NCBI RefSeq assembly: GCF_030296915.1
Contig: NZ_AP028031.1
Span: 1,235,501 to 1,299,500, forward strand
DNA from: Anaerostipes hadrus ATCC 29173 = JCM 17467
GTDB lineage: Bacteria > Bacillota > Clostridia > Lachnospirales > Lachnospiraceae
Length of the DNA stretch: 64,000 nt
Reading direction: 5' to 3'
Shown here: positions 27,643 to 36,105 of the stretch, piece after piece
How the letters are laid out: the number at the start of each line of letters is the position of its first letter
Numbering within the stretch: position 1 is the stretch's first letter
Position numbers and translations under genes: made by a program
The notes under the pieces: generated by a model
What the model was told of the DNA's origin: nothing
What the model saw: only the letters and a program-made list of their open reading frames with translations
Database searches by the model: none

Positions 27643-28461
27643 TTGGAAAAGAAGTTAAATATTTTAATTGTGGATGGGGACGTATCAGAAGCAGAGGAGT
27701 TAGAAAATGAACTGAATAGAGAGTTTGATATTGTTGGAACAGTATTCGATGGAATGAAAGCAGTTGATGAGATCATTAGAAAGAAACCAGAAGTTGTCTT
27801 AATTGATATCATGCTGCCATATATCGATGGAGTCGGGGTGATCGAAAAATGCAGAGAATGTATGGAATATGAACAATTACCAGTATTTATTGTTTTAACA
27901 TCGATCGGTACTGAGAAATTGATCGAATGCGTCAATCATATGGACATTGATTATTGTATGATGAGACCATTTAAGAATGAGGTACTGTGCCGCAGGATCA
28001 AACAAGTTGCAAAAATCAAAGGATTGGATCAGAAAATCATTCAGAAAGAAACAGAAAATAATTTTAAGAAAAATGATCAAAGAACAGTGATCGATCATGA
28101 ATTTCATATGAAACAGGATGTGACAAAGATCATAAGAGATCTTGGAATTCCGGCTCATATAAAGGGGTATCAGTATATTAGAGAGGGAATTATCATGGCA
28201 ATTGAGGATATTAATATGATGAATTATATTACAAAGTTATTATATCCAACAATTGCGAAAAAATACAAAACGACATCAAGCAGCGTAGAGAGGGCGATTC
28301 GGCATGCGATTGAGGTGGCATGGAGTCGTGGAAAAGTTGAATTGCTGGAAGAAATGTTTGGTTATACGATAAGTTCTGGAAAGGGAAAGCCGACAAATTC
28401 AGAGTTTATTGCATTGATCGCGGATAAACTAAGACTCGATTATCATATGAATGCATCTTAA
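27643..28461 (+). CDS. Second Spo0A-like regulator with altered receiver pocket
   Basis: 272 residues from TTG at 27643, 9 bases after AGGAGG; the ATG at 27622 lies before that RBS and is less likely. The output domain is nearly identical to Spo0A ([54 protein letters not shown]). The receiver keeps Asp55 ([11 protein letters not shown]) and Thr86 but has Asp11-Gly12 where Spo0A has Asp-Asp, and Arg108 in place of the conserved Lys (MMRPF). Loss of that Lys usually uncouples or weakens phosphorylation-dependent switching. It probably binds 0A-box-like DNA as a competitor, partner or constitutive form of Spo0A; this is inference. Confidence 0.85.
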   Translation: MEKKLNILIVDGDVSEAEELENELNREFDIVGTVFDGMKAVDEIIRKKPEVVLIDIMLPYIDGVGVIEKCRECMEYEQLPVFIVLTSIGTEKLIECVNHMDIDYCMMRPFKNEVLCRRIKQVAKIKGLDQKIIQKETENNFKKNDQRTVIDHEFHMKQDVTKIIRDLGIPAHIKGYQYIREGIIMAIEDINMMNYITKLLYPTIAKKYKTTSSSVERAIRHAIEVAWSRGKVELLEEMFGYTISSGKGKPTNSEFIALIADKLRLDYHMNAS

Positions 28462-28529
28462 GATGATGATGATGAGATAATATAAGATGCATATGGACGA
28501 ATACAGGGAGATTGTCTGAAGGAGAAAAT

Positions 28530-29345
28530 ATGGATGAAAGACATAGAGTTTTAATTGCAGACAGTTATCCGGACGAGGCAGAACAATTAAAGAAAGAATT
28601 ATCAGGAAAATATAATGTAATATCAGTAAGAGATAATGGGGTGGATACATTGGATGATATTATAAAATTAAAACCTGATCTTGTAGTTATTGATCTGATG
28701 CTTTCAGAGATTGACGGAATTGGTGTAATCGAAAAATGCAGGGAATTGATAGAACCAGATAAAATTCCAGCATTTATTGCATTAACAATGCTCGAAAATA
28801 GAGAGCTGATGGAGTGTATCAGACGGTTAAAAGTTGATTATTGTATGATGAAACCGTTTCAGGCAGGAATTCTTGCAGAGAGAATTTCACAGATGATACG
28901 GATACGTTCAGTAAATAATGATATTCAAAAAAATGAGAAAGCATTGCATGGACGATCAAAAAGAATGTGTAGCATGTGTGGAACGAATGATGTTCGAAGG
29001 CAGATTAGCTTTTTGGTTAGGAATTTAGGGGTGCCTGCACATATTAAAGGGTGCCGTTATATGAAATATGCGATTCTAATGGCGATAGAAGACTGTAATC
29101 GTATAAATTATATTACAAAATTATTATACCCTGAGATTGCAAAGAAATGTAAAACAACGACCAGTAGTGTTGAACGGGCGATCCGCCATGCGATCGATAT
29201 TGTATGGACCAAAGGAAATCAAGAACTTTTAAAAGAGATTTTTGGAACATTTGTGATGGAAGGACAGGAACGTCCGACAAATTCACAATTTATTGCAGCA
29301 GTTGCAGATTGGATGCGGCTGGAACATCAGATAAAAGTTTCATAA
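28530..29345 (+). CDS. Third, more diverged Spo0A-like regulator
   Basis: 271 residues from the ATG after GAAGGAG. Receiver: Asp11-Ser12 instead of Asp-Asp, Asp55 (VVIDLMLSEIDG, with Ser59 replacing the usual Pro), Thr86, Lys108 kept (MMKPF). The linker contains CSMCG, a cysteine pair absent from the other two copies. The output domain is recognisable but diverged ([52 protein letters not shown]). Copies two and three share features not in the first (VIEKCRE, the DYCMM segment, TKLLYP), so the third probably arose by duplication of the second. Function unknown; likely sporulation-related. Confidence 0.82.
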   Translation: MDERHRVLIADSYPDEAEQLKKELSGKYNVISVRDNGVDTLDDIIKLKPDLVVIDLMLSEIDGIGVIEKCRELIEPDKIPAFIALTMLENRELMECIRRLKVDYCMMKPFQAGILAERISQMIRIRSVNNDIQKNEKALHGRSKRMCSMCGTNDVRRQISFLVRNLGVPAHIKGCRYMKYAILMAIEDCNRINYITKLLYPEIAKKCKTTTSSVERAIRHAIDIVWTKGNQELLKEIFGTFVMEGQERPTNSQFIAAVADWMRLEHQIKVS

Positions 29346-29370
29346 GAATGAAAATATTTTGGAGGATAAG

Positions 29371-30378
29371 ATGAAAGAATATATTCCTGATTATTATAAG
29401 GATTTTCAGTGCATTGCAGATAAATGCAAAGATAGTTGCTGCATTGGATGGGAGATCATGATCGATTCTAAGTCCTATAAAAAATATCAGAATGTTAAAG
29501 GAGAATTTCGTGACAGGCTGATGAAAGGCATTGATCACGAAGGCACTCCAGCATTTCATCTTGATGATCGTGACCGCTGTGTGTTTTTGAATCAGAAAAA
29601 TTTATGTGATATTTATATTGAATTAGGAGAAGACGCTTTGTGTGAGATATGTACACAGCATCCGAGATTTCATAATGAATATGGAAATATTCGCCAGACA
29701 GGTCTTGGAATGGCATGCGAAGAAGCTACACGGCTGATGTTTGAGACAAAGGAATTTGGATTATGCCAGATTCAGGGAACGAATACAGAGTCAACGGATG
29801 ACTTTGATGAATCAGTTTTAGAAATTCAATTATGGATATTGGATTTGCTGAAAAAGAAAGAAAACCCAGTGGAACAAAGAATAGAACAGATATTTGATGT
29901 GGTGCAGGGAATCCAGGATCATTTGAACCAAACGGGTGAGATTCTGAATACATGGAAAAATGATCCTATAAAGAAGAATCATATATTAAGTCAAATGCGA
30001 GAAGAAACATATATCAAAAACTGGATATCTATATATCAGGAATTAGATTTTATGGAGCCAAAGATTCAGAAGATGTTTTGCAAGATGGAACCAATGCCAT
30101 GCATGATCAAAGAACAAGGAATCGATGAGTCATATATGGAACATTTGATGAGTTATTTTATTTATCGTTACTTTATGAAATCCTGTGAAGATAATAATCT
30201 GATCGATAAAGTTAAGTTCGCAATTTTAAGCTGTTTGATAATTGAACAGATGAATGAATATTGTAAGAGAAATCATATTTTGAAGACACCGCAGGAGATT
30301 GCTCGAATTTACTCAAAAGAGATTGAATATTCGCAAGAAAACATGGAAATCATTTTTGAAGAGCTATTATTTGGATAG
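29371..30378 (+). CDS. FliB-like protein (flagellin lysine-N-methylase family)
   Basis: 335 residues from the ATG after GGAGG. The N-terminus has the cysteine cluster C14, C19, C23, C24 (QCIADKCKDSCCIGW) followed by more cysteines in DRCVFLNQKNLCDIY and LCEICTQHPR, the metal-binding pattern of FliB and YkgJ-like proteins. FliB methylates flagellin lysines in Salmonella; clostridial homologues are common even where flagella genes are remote, as here, so the substrate is uncertain. It sits 25 bases after the third Spo0A-like gene and may be co-transcribed with it. Confidence 0.75.
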   Translation: MKEYIPDYYKDFQCIADKCKDSCCIGWEIMIDSKSYKKYQNVKGEFRDRLMKGIDHEGTPAFHLDDRDRCVFLNQKNLCDIYIELGEDALCEICTQHPRFHNEYGNIRQTGLGMACEEATRLMFETKEFGLCQIQGTNTESTDDFDESVLEIQLWILDLLKKKENPVEQRIEQIFDVVQGIQDHLNQTGEILNTWKNDPIKKNHILSQMREETYIKNWISIYQELDFMEPKIQKMFCKMEPMPCMIKEQGIDESYMEHLMSYFIYRYFMKSCEDNNLIDKVKFAILSCLIIEQMNEYCKRNHILKTPQEIARIYSKEIEYSQENMEIIFEELLFG

Positions 30379-30394
30379 ATCATTATACAAACAT

Positions 30395-30422
30395 TTGTAA
30401 TAGAACAATATATCTTTATAAT
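30395..30422 (+). promoter_or_regulatory. Putative promoter of the sigma factor gene
   Basis: TTGTAA (30395-30400), 16-base spacer, TATAAT (30417-30422), 43 bases before the ATG. Confidence 0.5.
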
Positions 30423-30465
30423 AGTTCAGAAAAAAACAATTTAAGAAAATTGAAAGTGAAATATT

Positions 30466-31011
30466 ATGAGAATTCGAAAGAGAAAACCAATAGGGAAAAA
30501 GACGATCAAATACATAGAGAAATTGTATGAGGCATATTCAAGGAAGTTATTTTGTATTGCAAAGAATCATGTGAAAGACAATGATCTAGCACAAGACGTG
30601 GTGCAAAGTGTATTTGAAAAAGCATTGGTATATCCGGAAAGTATTTTGAAGGTGCCAGAGGAAGAAGTATTTTATTTTCTTACGGCAATAACAAAGAATG
30701 AATCCTTTACATTGTTGAAAAATGAAAAGAATAATGAACACGAGAGTCTTACATATGAAGACGGGTCAGAAGGGGATTTTGTTGAAGATCCTAGAGATAA
30801 TTATCTGCAGATGATCGATCTGGAATCTTTAAAACAGAATCTGGCGGCATTACCACGAAGACATCGAGATACGATTTTATTTCGATATGTTTATGGATTG
30901 AAATGTAAAGAAATTGCAGATTTATTTAGAATTACAGAGCGAAGTGTTAAAAATCGCTGCAGAGAAGCAAGGGAACTGCTTAGGCAGATGATGGAAGCAG
31001 ACGAATTGTAA
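30466..31011 (+). CDS. ECF-type RNA polymerase sigma factor
   Basis: 181 residues: sigma region 2 (YEAYSRKLFCIAKNHVKDNDLAQDVVQSVFEKAL, quoted in parts: DNDLAQDVVQSVFEKA binds core and -10 DNA) and region 4 (LAALPRRHRDTILFRYVYGL, then the helix-turn-helix CKEIADLFRITERSVKNR). No regions 1 or 3, hence group 4. No anti-sigma gene is adjacent, so its control is unknown. A strong terminator follows, making it probably monocistronic. Confidence 0.85.
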   Translation: MRIRKRKPIGKKTIKYIEKLYEAYSRKLFCIAKNHVKDNDLAQDVVQSVFEKALVYPESILKVPEEEVFYFLTAITKNESFTLLKNEKNNEHESLTYEDGSEGDFVEDPRDNYLQMIDLESLKQNLAALPRRHRDTILFRYVYGLKCKEIADLFRITERSVKNRCREARELLRQMMEADEL

Positions 31012-31025
31012 TTAGGATCAATATA

Positions 31026-31063
31026 AAAAGGTTAGCAGTGTGATCATACTGCTAACCTTTTAT
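31026..31063. terminator. Bidirectional terminator between the sigma factor and the lipoprotein
   Basis: AAAAGGTTAGCAGT (31026-31039) and ACTGCTAACCTTTT (31048-31061), a perfect 14-bp stem with an 8-base loop, flanked by A on the left and T on the right. It serves both convergent genes. Confidence 0.92.
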
Positions 31064-31065
31064 AT

Positions 31066-31731
31066 TTATTGATTTGTTGCATTTTTCATGAGTTTAGATC
31101 CGACTTCTTCATAATTATCCGGGAAGAAGATATGAAGGGTATTTTTACCGCTTTTGATCTTCTGTAGTTTTAATTTAAATGTTTGTGTATGCATATCAGA
31201 GGATACATCAATAGAATTGAAAGCTTCGATCACATTAGATACTAATTGTTTCTTTGCATCGGATAAGTTCTCAATGTGAAGAGGTTTTAATTCATCCAAA
31301 GTAGTCTGTTTTGCTTGTTTAAAAATGTCCAGATAATTGATGTATTGGCTAGACACCTTAACTGTTGCATTTTTCTTATCTTGACCTGTTACCGTGATCT
31401 TGTGGTCTAAGGAAGAAAGTTTGCTGCTGATCGCTTTATAGATTTCATTTGCTTGTTTCTTAGTGATCGTAACGCCTGCATTCTTAAAACTCTTCTGAAG
31501 AGTTGATATCATGGATGTCTGATATGTTTTTAAAGTATCAGATGCTTCAGAATTATCAATTCCAAGATCTGTCATCGATGTTGTATCTTGTTTTATGATC
31601 AGATCATAGAATGCCTCCATGGTGTCATCAGGTTTTGAGTTACTTGTACTCTGTCCACATCCAGCAAGGGATAGCAGTAATATGATCCCTAATATACCGG
31701 ATAGGAACTGTTTGAAAATCCTACGTTTCAT
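31066..31731 (-). CDS. Secreted lipoprotein (DUF5105-like)
   Basis: 221 residues with a lipoprotein signal peptide: basic MKRR, hydrophobic helix, lipobox LAGC (Cys at about residue 25). The mature part is Lys/Thr/Ser-rich and helical with no catalytic motif (DTMEAFYDLIIKQD, TVTGQDKKNATVKVSSQYI). It resembles Firmicute DUF5105-type lipoproteins of unknown role, attached to the outer face of the membrane. RBS AAAGGAA; a good promoter and a nearby 0A-box-like site lie upstream. Confidence 0.75.
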   Translation of the reverse strand: MKRRIFKQFLSGILGIILLLSLAGCGQSTSNSKPDDTMEAFYDLIIKQDTTSMTDLGIDNSEASDTLKTYQTSMISTLQKSFKNAGVTITKKQANEIYKAISSKLSSLDHKITVTGQDKKNATVKVSSQYINYLDIFKQAKQTTLDELKPLHIENLSDAKKQLVSNVIEAFNSIDVSSDMHTQTFKLKLQKIKSGKNTLHIFFPDNYEEVGSKLMKNATNQ

Positions 31732-31764
31732 ACTTATTGTTCCTTTCTAGTTTATTCATATTTC

Positions 31765-31793
31765 ATTATAGAGATTTTGGGAGGTAAAGTCAA
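31765..31793 (-). promoter_or_regulatory. Sigma-A-like promoter of the lipoprotein gene
   Basis: Minus strand TTGACT (31788-31793), 17-base spacer, TATAAT (31765-31770), 34 bases before the ATG. A TGTCGAA (0A-box sequence on the plus strand) at 31798-31804 abuts the -35. Confidence 0.7.
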
Positions 31794-31828
31794 TTACTGT
31801 CGAATGACGGCTATAAGAAACAGCTCAA

Positions 31829-31858
31829 TTGACGAAGAAGATCATTGTGTGATACACT
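31829..31858 (+). promoter_or_regulatory. Putative promoter of the gyrB-gyrA pair
   Basis: TTGACG (31829-31834), 18-base spacer, TACACT (31853-31858), 36 bases before the gyrB ATG; divergent from the lipoprotein promoter. Confidence 0.55.
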
Positions 31859-31894
31859 AGATAACCGAAAGAGAAAAAGGAGAGTTGCGTATTT

Positions 31895-33808
31895 ATGGCA
31901 AATAAGACATATGATGCTAATAGTATTTCGGTTTTAGAAGGACTAGAAGCTGTTAGAAAACGCCCTGGAATGTACATTGGAAGTGTATCTACCAAGGGAT
32001 TGAATCATTTAATATATGAGATAGTAGACAATTCGGTCGATGAATTTCTGGCAGGATATTGTGATGAGATCACAGTATCTTTAAATAAAGATGGAACAGC
32101 AACTATTACGGACAATGGACGAGGAATTCCGGTCGGAATTAATGAAAGAACAGGAAAAACAGCGGTAGAGATGGTATTTACCATGTTACATGCAGGAGGT
32201 AAGTTTGGAGATGGAGGATATAAGATTTCTGGAGGACTGCATGGAGTTGGTGCATCCGTTGTTAATGCCCTTTCAACATGGCTTACGGTAACTGTAAAAC
32301 AGGGAGGAAAGATTTACCAGCAGAGATATGAGCGTGGAAAGATCATAACACCTCTTGAGGTGATCGGTACCTGTAGAAAATCAGATACGGGAACAAACGT
32401 CCAGTTTTTACCAGACCCAGAGATTTTTGATAAGACATATTTTAAAGCAGCAATGGTTAGAAACCGTTTGCATGAGACTGCGTATTTGAATCCAAAACTT
32501 ACGATTCATTATGTGAATGAACGAGAAGGTGAAGAAACAACAGTTGATTATCATGAGCCAGAAGGAATCTGCGCTTATGTAAAGAAATTAAATGAAGGAA
32601 AACAAATGCTTCATGAACCAGTATATTTTAAAAGAATGATTGATGGAATTGAGGCAGAAGTGGCATTTCAGTATACAGAGGATTTTGGGGAGAATATTCT
32701 GGGATTTTGTAATAACATTTATACGATCGAAGGTGGAACACATATCACAGGGTTTAAGACGAAATTCACTACGATCATGAATCAATATGCCAGAGAGATC
32801 GGGGTATTAAAAGAAAAAGATTCGAATTTTACTGGAACAGATGTGAGAAATGGTATGACAGCAATCGTTTCCGTCAAACATCCAGAACCAAGATTTGAAG
32901 GACAGACGAAGACGAAACTGGATAATCCAGATGCAGCCAAAGCAGTTGGAGAGATCGCGGGAGAAGAATTGGTTCTTTATTTTGATAAGAATCTAGATAC
33001 TTTAAAAAAAGTGCTGGCATGTGCGGAAAAATCAGCGAAGATCCGTAAAGCGGAAGAAAAAGCGAAGACGAATATGCTGGTAAAACAGAAGTTGTCAATT
33101 GACAGCAACGGAAAACTGGCGAACTGTGAAAGTCGTAAAGCACAAGACTGTGAGATTTTTATTGTCGAGGGAGATTCTGCTGGTGGTTCTGCAAAAACAG
33201 CAAGAAATCGAAAGACACAGGCAATCCTTCCAATTCGAGGAAAAATCTTAAATGTAGAGAAAGCTACGATGGATAAAGTTCTTGCGAATGCAGAAATTAA
33301 AACGATGATCAATGCATTTGGATGTGGTTTTTCTGAAGGATATGGAAATGATTTTGATATCAGTAAGCTTCGTTATCACAAGATCATTATTATGACAGAT
33401 GCTGATGTGGATGGTGCACATATCGCAACATTGCTTTTGACGTTCTTTTATCGTTTTATGCCAGAATTGATCACGCATGGACATGTATTTCTTGCAACAC
33501 CGCCGCTTTACAAAGCAATGCCCCAAAAGGGCGAAGAAACTTATCTGTTTGATGATGCAGCACTGACAAGATATCGTGCAGAACATAAGGGAAACTTTAC
33601 TTTACAACGTTATAAAGGTTTAGGAGAGATGGATGCACAACAGTTATGGGAGACAACGCTGAATCCAGAAAGTCGTACATTAAAACAGATTGAGATCGAA
33701 GATGCTAGAATGGCCTCCGATATTACTTCTATGCTGATGGGAAGCGACGTACCACCTCGCAGACAGTTCATTTATGAAAATGCAAATGAAGCGATGTTAG
33801 ATATATAA
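31895..33808 (+). CDS. Type IIA topoisomerase subunit B (GyrB/ParE-like)
   Basis: 637 residues. GHKL ATPase: EAVRKRPGMYIG, EIVDNSVDEF, DNGRGIPVG, GGLHGVGASVVNALS. Toprim: EGDSAGG at about 425-431 and DADVDGAHI, then YKGLGEMDAQQLWETT. It drives strand passage with the adjacent subunit A. Length fits short Gram-positive GyrB/ParE. It is not beside dnaA-recF, the usual place for gyrase in Firmicutes, so it may be a second gyrase-like or topo IV-like enzyme; sequence alone cannot settle the name. RBS AAAAGGAGA. Confidence 0.9.
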   Translation: MANKTYDANSISVLEGLEAVRKRPGMYIGSVSTKGLNHLIYEIVDNSVDEFLAGYCDEITVSLNKDGTATITDNGRGIPVGINERTGKTAVEMVFTMLHAGGKFGDGGYKISGGLHGVGASVVNALSTWLTVTVKQGGKIYQQRYERGKIITPLEVIGTCRKSDTGTNVQFLPDPEIFDKTYFKAAMVRNRLHETAYLNPKLTIHYVNEREGEETTVDYHEPEGICAYVKKLNEGKQMLHEPVYFKRMIDGIEAEVAFQYTEDFGENILGFCNNIYTIEGGTHITGFKTKFTTIMNQYAREIGVLKEKDSNFTGTDVRNGMTAIVSVKHPEPRFEGQTKTKLDNPDAAKAVGEIAGEELVLYFDKNLDTLKKVLACAEKSAKIRKAEEKAKTNMLVKQKLSIDSNGKLANCESRKAQDCEIFIVEGDSAGGSAKTARNRKTQAILPIRGKILNVEKATMDKVLANAEIKTMINAFGCGFSEGYGNDFDISKLRYHKIIIMTDADVDGAHIATLLLTFFYRFMPELITHGHVFLATPPLYKAMPQKGEETYLFDDAALTRYRAEHKGNFTLQRYKGLGEMDAQQLWETTLNPESRTLKQIEIEDARMASDITSMLMGSDVPPRRQFIYENANEAMLDI

Positions 33809-33829
33809 ATAGAAAGGAAACAATAGATA

Positions 33830-36082
33830 ATGTCAGAACATATTATTAAAGCAGAATTTTCTGAGGTTATGCAAAAATCATATATCGATTATGCGATGAG
33901 TGTTATTTGTGCAAGAGCACTTCCAGATGCCAGAGATGGATTAAAGCCAGTACAGAGAAGAGTTTTATATTCCATGGATGAATTAGGACTTCGTTATGAC
34001 AGGCCACATCGAAAATCTGCAAGAATTGTCGGGGATACCATGGGTAAATATCATCCACATGGTGACAGTTCCATCTACGAATCCTTAGTTGTTATGTCTC
34101 AGGATTTCAAAAAAGGAGTCCCTCTTGTTGATGGACATGGAAACTTTGGTTCCATAGAGGGAGACGGCGCTGCGGCTATGCGATATACAGAAGCACGACT
34201 TCAGAAGATCACACAGGAAGCATATCTTGCAGACCTTGACAAAAATGTAGTTGATTTTGTATCGAACTTTGATGAAACAGAAAAAGAACCTGAAGTACTT
34301 CCAGTTAAGGTGCCAAACTTATTGGTAAATGGAGCAGATGGAATCGCTGTTGGTATGACAACGAGTATTCCACCACATAATTTAGGGGAAGTTGTTGATG
34401 CAGTGAAAGCATATATGCGAAAAGAAAGCATCACAAACGAAGAACTCATGGAATATATAAAAGGTCCGGATTTTCCAACAGGCGGCCTTGTGATCAATAA
34501 GAAAGATTTGTTAAATATTTATTCTTCAGGAACAGGTAAATTAAAATTAAGAGGAAAAGTAACTTTTGAACCAGCAAAGAAACGTGGGGAAAAAGATAAA
34601 CTGGTAATTTCAGAAATTCCATACACAATGATCGGAAATAATATTTCCAAGTTTTTATCAGATACCGTAGCACTCATAGAGAACAAAGTGACAACAGATA
34701 TTTTGGATATTTCCAATGAATCCTCTAAAGATGGAATCCGAATTGTATTAGAACTTCGAAAGGGTGCAGATGTTGAACGCTTAAAAAATCTCTTATATAA
34801 GAAAACAAAACTTGAGGATACATTTGGTGTGAATATGCTGGCGATTGTTGATGGACGTCCGGAGACACTGGATCTTAAGGGAATCATTGAAAATCATACG
34901 CAGTTTTATTATGAAGTAACAAGAAGAAAATATAAAACATTACTATCAAAATTATATGAACAAAGAGAAATTAAAGAAGGGTTGATCAAAGCATGTGATA
35001 TGATTGATCTGATCATTGAAATCATTCGTGGAAGTAAGAGTCAGAAGGAAGTGAAGGCATGCCTTACCAAAGGAGATGTTGGAAATATTAATTTCAAGTC
35101 TTCAGATTCTATGATCGAAGCAACCAAGCTTTCTTTTACAGACAAACAGGCAAGTGCGATCCTTGATCTTAAATTATACCGATTGATCGGATTAGAGATT
35201 TTGATGTTAAAAGAAGAATATGAAGAGATTCTTGCAAAGATCGAAGAATATGAAGATATCTTAAATAACGAGAAATCTTTAAAGAACGTGATTCGTAAAG
35301 AATTAGATAAGATTAAAAAAGAATTTGGACGCGAAAGAAGAACTGTGGTCGAAGATGGAAAAGAGGCAGTTTATGTTGCTGCACCAGTCAAAGAAGAGAC
35401 GGTTTATTTTGTGATGGATCGTTTTGGATATTCCAAGACAATGGATAAGGCAACTTATCAGAGAAATAAGGAAAATATCTTAAAAGAATACAAGTTTATT
35501 GTGCCTTGTATGAATACAGATAAGATCTGTATCTTTACCAATCTCGGTGTGATGCACCAGATCAAGGTACTGGATATTCCAGCCGGAAAATTCAGGGATA
35601 AAGGGGTACCAATTGATAATTTATGTAATTATGACAGTACAAAAGAATATATCATCCAAGTGCTGGATGCAGAATCAATGATTCATTCATCACTTTTATT
35701 TGCAACAGCAAAAAGTATGTTAAAAGTGATGGATGGAGAGTTGTTAAATGCAGCAAAGAGAACTGTGCAGGCAACCAAATTATCGGAAGATGAGTTGATC
35801 GAAGTGATTCCGATAGACTGGATGGAAGGATCCGAAGACAAAGTAGTCCTTCAGACGAAAGAAGGAGTTTTCTTAAAATTCTTGCTTTCCGAGATTCCAA
35901 AAAAGAAGAAGAGTGCATTAGGTGTTCGTGGAATGAAGTTATCAAAAGATGATTCACTAACGAATATTTATGTGATGGCAGCACAGAATATCAGTTCTAT
36001 CGTATATAAAGAAAAAGAACTGGAATTTCATCGGTTAAAACTATCAAAAAGAGATAGCAAAGGAACTAAAGTCCGCAGATAG
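33830..36082 (+). CDS. Type IIA topoisomerase subunit A (GyrA/ParC-like), short C-terminal domain
   Basis: 750 residues. The breakage-reunion domain is complete: DGLKPVQRRVLYSM, KYHPHGDSSIYES, catalytic Tyr119 in MRYTEARL. The quinolone-contact positions equivalent to E. coli 83 and 87 are Ser and Glu. The C-terminal domain is shorter than classical GyrA (about 820-870) and I see no canonical QRRGGKG GyrA box; the nearest segment is KFRDKGVP. It starts 21 bases after gyrB. Decatenation (topo IV-like) is therefore possible; supercoiling ability is uncertain. Confidence 0.9.
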   Translation: MSEHIIKAEFSEVMQKSYIDYAMSVICARALPDARDGLKPVQRRVLYSMDELGLRYDRPHRKSARIVGDTMGKYHPHGDSSIYESLVVMSQDFKKGVPLVDGHGNFGSIEGDGAAAMRYTEARLQKITQEAYLADLDKNVVDFVSNFDETEKEPEVLPVKVPNLLVNGADGIAVGMTTSIPPHNLGEVVDAVKAYMRKESITNEELMEYIKGPDFPTGGLVINKKDLLNIYSSGTGKLKLRGKVTFEPAKKRGEKDKLVISEIPYTMIGNNISKFLSDTVALIENKVTTDILDISNESSKDGIRIVLELRKGADVERLKNLLYKKTKLEDTFGVNMLAIVDGRPETLDLKGIIENHTQFYYEVTRRKYKTLLSKLYEQREIKEGLIKACDMIDLIIEIIRGSKSQKEVKACLTKGDVGNINFKSSDSMIEATKLSFTDKQASAILDLKLYRLIGLEILMLKEEYEEILAKIEEYEDILNNEKSLKNVIRKELDKIKKEFGRERRTVVEDGKEAVYVAAPVKEETVYFVMDRFGYSKTMDKATYQRNKENILKEYKFIVPCMNTDKICIFTNLGVMHQIKVLDIPAGKFRDKGVPIDNLCNYDSTKEYIIQVLDAESMIHSSLLFATAKSMLKVMDGELLNAAKRTVQATKLSEDELIEVIPIDWMEGSEDKVVLQTKEGVFLKFLLSEIPKKKKSALGVRGMKLSKDDSLTNIYVMAAQNISSIVYKEKELEFHRLKLSKRDSKGTKVRR

Positions 36083-36105
36083 ATCTAAGATAGAAAGGAA
36101 AAATC

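Noticed and set aside
28462..28480. GAT-repeat (GATGATGATGATGA) between the second and third Spo0A-like genes
   Set aside because: Very short run, within normal composition; no evidence of a functional repeat.
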